DNA from: Phallus indusiatus
Lineage: Eukaryota; Basidiomycota; Agaricomycetes; Phallales; Phallaceae
Length of the DNA stretch: 64,000 nucleotides
Direction of reading: 5' to 3'
Assembly: GCA_027605045.1 (NCBI GenBank)
Contig: JAQFWX010000006.1
Span: forward strand, 1,922,001-1,986,000
Below are positions 58,103-64,000 of this stretch, one piece after another; the first letter of the stretch is position 1; the number at the start of each line of letters is the position of its first letter. The translations under genes and the position numbers were made by a program. Under the pieces are notes generated by a model that was given only the letters and a program-made list of their open reading frames with translations, ran no database searches and was not told where the DNA came from.

Positions 58103-59061
58103 ATTGTACTTAACCTTAAGTTTTAAGTGTTAATAAATCTCTGAGTAATTTTTTTACATGAAGTGTATGAGGTCTGCCACACACGGTGGTCACGCCTTTA
58201 TTTTCCCACTTAGGTCAGTATCAAAGTAGCTCAAAGGAGATTATAGAGGCTTAGTATGACAAGCCAGGGATTTCACAATGAATAATAATTAATCCACCAA
58301 TGACAGTAATCAATCTGAACTACAAATTGAAAGTTCTTAGATAAATAGACTTCAACCACACCAGTAAGGCTTACTATTTGTTAAGGCAGAACAAAGTGAT
58401 ATAGTTAAGGGATTGTTTGAGGTTGGTTAAACATTGACAGCAGGACTGATTTTAGATCTACAGTTTCTCAGAATGCTAGGCCAATTAATTTAAGAGTGAT
58501 CCAATACATAATATTTTTATTTCATTAAAATTAAAATGGTATCTAAACCTAAGTCAAGACACTTAAAGCCTCCTCATATACTCAAACTAGTTTAAAAGAT
58601 ATCACTGCTAGTAACAGTGAAAGCTTTTGAAAGTATATTCCTCACTAGTTTTTTTGCTTTTGAAGTGTAGAAAGTTCTCAGGTAAAATAATTCTGCAATG
58701 ATTGTGAGTTTAGACTCAGATCTACAATTCTTTCAAGTAAGACTATATATAACTGTAGATTAATATTCAGAACCTTAGCAGTCTAACTACTATTTATCAA
58801 ATACAACAGATAAATATGACCATGTGTTAGTACTGAATTGGCTAATAGTAGCACAGTCTGACTACAGACCAGTATTGAAGTGAATGATAGCAGTAGAGGA
58901 TCCTCTGGTGCTACCTCCAACTCAATCCAGCTTCTCTGAGACAAAGCTTACCTCCTTTTTATAATTAAAGTCTTCCAGGACAATGACAATGTATTAGTCA
59001 AATGCAAGGTTTTTGAAAGCCTTGTATCACACTGCCAATATCTGGAGGCTAAGAGTGAGGC
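58103..59061. other. AT-rich intergenic region
   Basis: Composition drops sharply to AT-rich after the TPR gene, with no coding signal on either strand. It marks the start of a repeat-rich compartment extending to about 63.2 kb. Confidence 0.5.
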
Positions 59062-59451
59062 TGTCAGGGTACGCTACCGCGTCCCCTCATTTTTCCTTAC
59101 TTATTATCATCGGTATATATTTATTTCTACCTTATTTACATTTCCCGTGCATTACCTCTACCTTCCGTTTATTCTCTCCATCCATATTTCACCTTCTCTA
59201 CTGCGCGCGCGCTCACACGGCGTGATGCCCGTGACATCACGTCGCTTAGGCTCGGCTTGGGCGCCTGGCACTTAGCTGTGTCAGGGCCGCACGCCGCGTC
59301 GTCGTTTTATGTATATAGTAGCTGTACCTAGAGTGAGGGTCCCTAAGCTTGTTCTCTTAGGATCCCCTCCCTCTAGGTGAGTAGTTAGTTTCCCTTCCAA
59401 TATATTGTCTTAGGATCCCCTCCCTCTAGCTTGAGCTGAGTAGCCCTAACA
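59062..59451 (+). mobile_element. Solo LTR with 5-bp target-site duplication
   Basis: A 390-bp element starts TGTCAGGG and ends CCCTAACA (inverted ends with TG...CA) and is flanked by GAGGC on both sides (59057-59061 and 59452-59456). There is no internal coding region, so it is a solo LTR left by recombination between two LTRs of a retrotransposon. It contains two copies of CTTAGGATCCCCTCCCTCTA near 59355 and 59407. The start of the element at 62163 is the same family (GTCAGGGTACGCTACCGC, GACATCACGTCGCTTAGG, CGCCTGGCACT). Confidence 0.92.
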
Positions 59452-60004
59452 GAGGCTGTGAAATCATACTTTCAACTTGTTCAATTATAAAGATTACTAG
59501 AATATCTATATGAAGATAGATATTAAAACTGCTAAGTTGGTAGGATGATATTAAATAAATCACAATTGATATATCCTTATTACTTGAATATAGAAGTGAA
59601 ACTCAAGTACTCTTCCCTGTTTGACTTTGCAATCTTGGTGAGGGTAGGGTGAATGACTTTCTCAAACCACCATTGTTGAACATTAATGGGTATGGATGTG
59701 GCCTAATATTAAGAGTCATGATACTGGTGGATCATATGCAGAAATAACACAGAAATATTTATTGAGCTGGACCCCTCATTGAGTTATACTCATTGCTCTC
59801 AAGCTTTTTAAAAGGAATAGAGAATATGTCATAATCCCTTCTATTTTTGTTGTGAAAACTTTGCATACTGGTAACATAGTTTACAGAGCTTGATGAAAAA
59901 GTCCAAGAGGGAGAACAGTTGAATCACCATTATTAGCACTTTTTTTATTTTCTCTTCTCACCTCTCTATATTTTATTCACTTTTCAAAGTGTTATTTTGA
60001 AAAC
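59452..60004. other. AT-rich spacer after the solo LTR
   Basis: No gene or repeat is recognisable. It carries the upstream region of the Cys-rich gene at 60005. Confidence 0.4.
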
Positions 60005-60690
60005 ATGTCATGCCCTTCTATTACTGCCCAATCAATCTCATCTAAAATCAACAACAATCATATCCTTTACCAGCCCAATGCACAACCCCTTACACAAGTC
60101 TCTAATAAGGGTGAAGTCCTTAAGAATCCCTTCCAATCCATAAGTTTTTTCTCTCAGTATTTTCTTATTCTTATATTATTGAAATTATTTAGGAAAGTCT
60201 TCTAATATGGCTAATGTGAGTCTAGATGTTAACAATTCAGTCCAGTCCAAGATTAATGAGAATGACACAAGTTAGTTTTATTTTGGTTTCTTCTATTTAC
60301 TTTATTTTAAATTCCTTATGAGCTATTATTCACTGTGGCTATTGTGACAATCCAAACCCTCTAATGATTCAATGTAATATTTGTCATTACTTCTTTTGTA
60401 TGGGAACCGAAGATAAAATTGGCTGTCTGGAAAAAGACAGAATTAAAAAAATACAAATGTTTTAAATGTTATATTATTGCACAAAAACCTTACTTTTGTA
60501 TGTCTTTTTTTTTTTTTCTTTACAAGTTATTCCAGAGGGTCTGAGGTTTTTTCCCATGCTTTTATTCCCTAACCTTTTTATTCTGCCTAACTCAGACTAT
60601 ATGCGTGAACCAGAACTGCCAAAATACCTCGTGATGTGTTTCGATAATACGATTCCTAAAGACGTACAAACCGAGATTTGGGAGGTGTCA
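60005..60690 (+). pseudogene. Cys-rich (PHD/RING-like) gene cut off by an LTR
   Basis: Exons join in consistent phase: MSCPSITAQSISSKINNNHI ... NPFQSI; (R)KSSNMANVSLDVNNS ... ENDT; TIIHCGYCDNPNPLMIQ, CNICHYFFC, GCLEKDRIKKIQ; and IPEGLRFFPMLLFP ... CFDNTIPKDVQTEIWEV. The Cys spacing (C-x2-C-x9-C-x2-C-x4-C) resembles half of a PHD or similar zinc finger. The frame ends within a TGTCATGA motif at 60686 that looks like the start of an LTR. The gene may have continued beyond and been truncated by insertion, but no continuation was found to the right. It is strongly AT-biased and may belong to a larger mobile element. Product unknown. Confidence 0.4.
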
Positions 60691-61000
60691 TGATCCGAAA
60701 TCATGACTTCGATTCCGATATGTTTTCCGATGAATGACTTACGACCGAACCTCCTTGACGAACCGAACTCGAACTACACTCGAACTGATCGAGTCTAGAC
60801 TAGCGTCTAGACTAACAATCTATTCTAGAACGACTTATATAAGAGGTTCTCATGATGTCGTATTATTTCCCTTTGTTTAATCTTTAGTTAGCGAAAACTC
60901 ATGTTTTCCATGAGTTCAATTATGTAAGCAAGAAATACCTTCCTGTACATAGCCGCGAACGACATAGAGCAAGCATGGGACTATAATAAGTCAATACTAG
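60686..61000 (+). mobile_element. Probable LTR start of a second retrotransposon
   Basis: Begins TGTCATGATCCGAAATCATG, a palindromic LTR-type start, and has TATATAAGAGG near 60837, a likely promoter. The right end could not be fixed; about 61000 is a guess. Its sequence differs from the LTR at 59062. Sequence from about 61000 reads into a gag-like region (LARQAQENNYRTKIKP). Confidence 0.4.
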
Positions 61001-62162
61001 CTCAACGTCAGACACCCGTAAAATCAATGGGTACTCATTCAAGCTTGGCCAGACAAGCTCAAGAGAACAACTACCGCACTAAAATAAAACCAAGCGGTAT
61101 ACCATGAGGACTATCCCCCGTATGACTAAGGCTCCACACGGGTTTTATCCTCGGATACGGGTACCCGACCCGCGGGTATTTTTTATGGACCTGGCTGATC
61201 CGTGACCCGAGCCGAATATTACCCGCGGGTAATGTCAAATACCCGAGGGTCACACGGATCAACCCGTGTGACGGATAACCCGCGGGTACCTGTGTGTTAC
61301 TTGTATGTAACATCACGTAAGACTAGAGAATATTAGAAGTTGTTACTATGTGACATGGGCGCCTAAAATAGGCGCCCGACATATCTTGTAGAGAATTAAA
61401 AAATATTAATGGCATATTTTTTTATTTTTATTTTAAGTAAGAATTGAGCTCTCTAGAGCCAAAATAAAAAAAAAATCACAACAAAATTTACTCGAAATTC
61501 ACCCAGGTGTTACTTATATCTTATGTAATCAGTTACCACGGGTACCCGCGGTTTCTGAAATGGCTATCCGTATCCGATCCGGGTAAAATAGGCACCAGGT
61601 ACCCGCCAGACGGGTACCCGAGACCCGCGGGTATTTTGGCAGGTACCGCGGATAAAACCCGCGATATCCGCAACCCGTGTGGAGCCTTACGTATGACCAC
61701 AACTAGCAACGCGCTAGCTGTAAGACCAGCGACGAGCAGTACGACTAAGCCGACGAGAATGTCGACTACCACGACAACCCAACCAGTCAGCTCAGGAACG
61801 CAAGCCCGAAGCAGTAGCACCATACTAAAGTGCTATGAATGTGGACAGACTGGCCATCTAAGACCACAATGCCCTAGAAAGGGACAGGTACGTGCTAACG
61901 TGATGCACGTTGAGGAGGAAGATGAAGACGATGCGGATGAGCTGCTCGACACAATTATAGAGGAATAAATGGGAGGTAACATACTAGAAGTGGAGGAATC
62001 CCCACAGTATGATGACGCTGAACAAGGTCAAGACACCGCAGAAGCAGCAGACTACGGGGGAGGGGACCACTATGAGTGGGATGAAGTGGGATGAGAATGA
62101 AGACGCAGTAGGCGCATACATGATGGTGATAACCGAAGATCACGGTTATGACGAAAGAAGAC
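61000..62162 (+). mobile_element. Gag remnant of an LTR retrotransposon, interrupted by a MITE
   Basis: Upstream of the MITE there is short gag-like sequence (SSLARQAQENNYRT). Downstream the frame reads RMTTTSNALAVRPATSS and on to CYECGQTGHLRPQCPRKGQ, a CCHC zinc knuckle (C-x2-C-x4-H-x4-C) that binds RNA in the virus-like particle. It ends in an acidic tail (EEEDEDDADELLDTIIEE) at TAA 61966-61968. No protease, reverse transcriptase or integrase remains. A purine-rich tract (GACGAAAGAAGA) precedes the LTR start at 62163, as a polypurine tract should. The element has lost pol and is dead. Confidence 0.75.
61127..61689. mobile_element. hAT-like MITE with 8-bp target-site duplication
   Basis: A 563-bp element starts TAAGGCTCCACACGGGTT and ends with the exact 18-bp inverse, flanked by CGTATGAC at 61119-61126 and 61690-61697. 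An 8-bp target duplication is the hAT signature. Near both ends are repeated palindromes ACCCGCGGGT (at least four full copies plus partial ones), as in hAT elements whose transposase binds subterminal repeats. The interior holds a GGCGCC...GGCGCC hairpin. It has no coding capacity. It is inserted within the gag remnant, so it is younger than that retrotransposon. Confidence 0.93.
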
Positions 62163-62384
62163 TGTCAGGGTACGCTACCGCCGTCTCTCATTTTCCTATT
62201 TATTATCATCGGCATCACTTTGTTTCTATTTTATTTATCATTTCCATATTTTACTTTTACTTTCCATTTCCTTGTTCTGTCTCTATTTCACTTTCTCTAC
62301 TCTCGTGCGTCGCACGCTCGTACCTGGCGTGATGCCTGTGACATCACGTCGCTTAGGTTCGGCTTGGACGCCTGGCACTATATT
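62163..62384 (+). mobile_element. Truncated LTR, same family as 59062-59451
   Basis: Starts TGTCAGGGTACGCTACCGC after the purine tract and matches the solo LTR in order (TTATTATCATCGG, TTTCACTTTCTCTACT, GACATCACGTCGCTTAGG, CGCCTGGCACT), then stops abruptly near 62384, lacking the last 170 bp. It is therefore the 3' LTR of the gag remnant, truncated. Confidence 0.85.
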
Positions 62385-62392
62385 AATTGGAC

Positions 62393-62416
62393 CGTCAATG
62401 AAGTACTTCATTGACG
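62393..62416. repeat. 24-bp perfect palindrome
   Basis: Arm CGTCAATGAAGT followed at once by its exact inverse, then a T run (CTTTTTTTTT-type). It lies 9 bp beyond the break of the truncated LTR. It could be a hairpin end or half of another element. Confidence 0.7.
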
Positions 62417-63250
62417 CTTTTTTTTGACATGTCATTTTTATGTGTTTGGAGGGTCCAGGAGGTGTTTCTGAACACTTTTAATTATTTTAGTTTCAGTCAG
62501 TTACTTAGTAGAATCTTGAGAAATTCAATGTTTTGTATCTATAGTAATGAATAGCTACATTGACTTTACAAATTTTCGAGACACTTAATTTTATGGTCTG
62601 GGATGGTGTAAAATAATATTCCGAGAAATTTTAATTAGTACAACTTGATCACATTACTTAGTAAAATAATGAGATATTCTTGTTTTTTTGTGCATCCGGC
62701 TAGCCTGATACTGGCTTATCTATGCAGTGATGTCTTTCATCGATTACATAAGCAAAAACGAAAAATGTAGAGATTCAAAAAATATTTAGTACGTTTTTTA
62801 CCGTTTTCAATTTGGAGTAGAATTGAGGTCTCTACAAGCAAAATAAAAAAATCACACAATTGCCTCTGATAATTACTTTTACCGGAAGGTTCTCTATTTA
62901 GAGTTACTCTAAAAATAATTCAGGAACGCGAAGCTTGATTCTAATTATCTTATCTATAGATTTAATATAATTAACTTGTCACGTGACATTACGTCACGAC
63001 TTTATTCTTAGAGTATCTTAAGTCTCGGGCGTCTCCGTTCGGGGGTTCGCGGCCAGAATTTTGCGTATCAGGTCACATTATGTGACATGATGTCATATTC
63101 TCAGCTAGCGAACTTTCTTGGGTGCCACCTTTCGGCTGTTCCCGCCCAAACCTTTCTTCGTACTGTCTACGTTTCGTATATGACTTCACTCGTTCGTCTT
63201 TAGCCCTAATCTTGTAAGTCTTTTTTTATCTACATTTTTGCTACGCTGAC
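62417..63250. other. AT-rich region with a MITE-related stretch
   Basis: The part 62760-62870 resembles the interior of the MITE (GTAGAGA-TAAAAAATATT, AGAATTGAG-TCTCTA, CAAAATAAAAA..TCACA) but lacks terminal repeats, so it may be a relic of the same or a related element. Around 62980-63070 are repeated CACGTGACATTACGTCACG-like words. No gene is supported. Confidence 0.4.
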
Positions 63251-64000
63251 TAAACCTTCTCCTTATTCAACCGAATATCCCTCCATTTCTATCATCGACA
63301 TCCCATCTCCCTTGTGCAAACACGAATGCTGGCTGGCCTCCAATTCCACCGTCGCAAAAGCCCAGCAACCTTCAATAAACAAGGGAAAGGCTGTCGACGA
63401 ACCACCACCAAGCGAAGAATCCAGTAACAACAAGAATGTTTTAGAAAACCATAGAGTGGTATGCTGTATTTGCGACTTACAAGGTATGAATAACTGTCGC
63501 GATGGTTGTTATAATCACTTATTATCTCTTTCTCTCTCTCTCTCTCGCAGTTGATGATCCCCTTCCACCTATGATAATGCTTATTCTGCGAAAGCTTGTT
63601 TAGGACCAGGTAAGCACCACGATTAATTTTAACACATTCTTTATCCTGACATCGTTTCACGTACTTTTATTTGCAATAGTAAATCAAATCGTCGCAAGCT
63701 TGTGCTACAGTGCAATTAGCCTTTGCCAAGATGGATTCTAAATTGGAATCGTCACCATTTCTTCCATCGCCTTTATCAAACTCTTATTTATCGTCACATG
63801 GTACACCGCGAACCCGACGACGAACCTTGTCATTATCTTTCTGTGCTCCCTTTTCTCGTTGCTCTCGCCTTTCTGTTGCCTCCGCTACCGTAATCCGAAG
63901 ATCAATGACAACGAAGGAAATTCCCAAGATTGTAAAGAGCGACACAAGGATGGCGACCTTGATACTGAAAGTAAAACCAACCTCACAATGACAACCACGT
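63251..64000 (+). CDS. Probable start of a Cys-containing gene, incomplete at right edge
   Basis: Exon-like sequence from about 63260 (YPSISIIDIPSPLCKHECWL), then NHRVVCCICDLQ, ends at donor GTATGAATAA near 63485. The next exon follows a (CT)n tract and CGCAG at 63550 (VDDPLPPMIMLILRKL) and appears to hit a stop. A later stretch (ACATVQLAFAKMDSKLESS, TPRTRRRTLSLSF) is open to the edge. The Cys pairs suggest a zinc-binding domain such as RING-CH, but the second half would lie outside the window. The exon chain is not resolved and it may be broken. Confidence 0.3.

Overview
This is nuclear DNA of a filamentous basidiomycete, most likely a mushroom-forming Agaricomycete. Genes are cut by many short (about 50-100 nt) GT-AG introns. 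The protein set is fungal: a Zn2Cys6 regulator, a C2H2 regulator, an SR-protein kinase with DLG in place of DFG, a Ras-type GTPase, an HDEL-terminated BiP and a BEACH-WD40 protein. The species cannot be named from sequence alone. No prokaryotic operon, CRISPR array, rRNA or tRNA gene was found.

Layout. 1-13 kb: a partial Ser/Pro-rich gene at the left edge, a serine carboxypeptidase (S10), a Ras-like GTPase containing a 2-nt micro-exon, a pair of small paralogous genes (one with a nonsense codon), and a C2H2 zinc-finger gene, all on the minus strand. 13.5-22.7 kb: a large plus-strand BEACH-domain gene. 22.7-42.4 kb: an expanding duplicated cluster with four intact copies (T1-T4) of an unrecognised six-exon gene, two decayed RING-finger genes, one intact two-finger zinc-finger gene and two wrecked copies of it. 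42.4-45 kb: BiP/Kar2. 45.4-58.1 kb: an SRPK-type kinase, a coiled-coil protein, a Zn2Cys6 transcription factor, a Ser/Thr/Pro-rich protein and a TPR protein. 58.1-63.2 kb: an AT-rich, transposon-rich compartment with a solo LTR, a Cys-rich gene cut off by a second LTR, and a gag remnant containing a hAT-like MITE. The right edge holds the start of a Cys-containing gene.

The most interesting structure is the 20-43 kb cluster. At 35.0 kb a truncated 5' portion of BiP is joined directly to a 3' portion of the BEACH gene. That is the junction expected if the segment from inside BEACH to inside BiP was duplicated in tandem. The model explains why the order BEACH - T - zinc finger - BiP occurs twice, with BEACH intact on the left, BiP intact on the right and truncated copies of both in the middle. 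Smaller tandem duplications (T1/T2 with RING, T3/T4 with zinc-finger remnants) then enlarged each half.

How genes relate: BiP has putative unfolded-protein-response sites in its promoter. SRPK, Ras and the three DNA-binding proteins are housekeeping or regulatory genes with no obvious shared pathway. The T genes keep open frames and splice sites in all four copies while the companion RING and zinc-finger copies decay, so selection appears to act on T. Its function is unknown to me.
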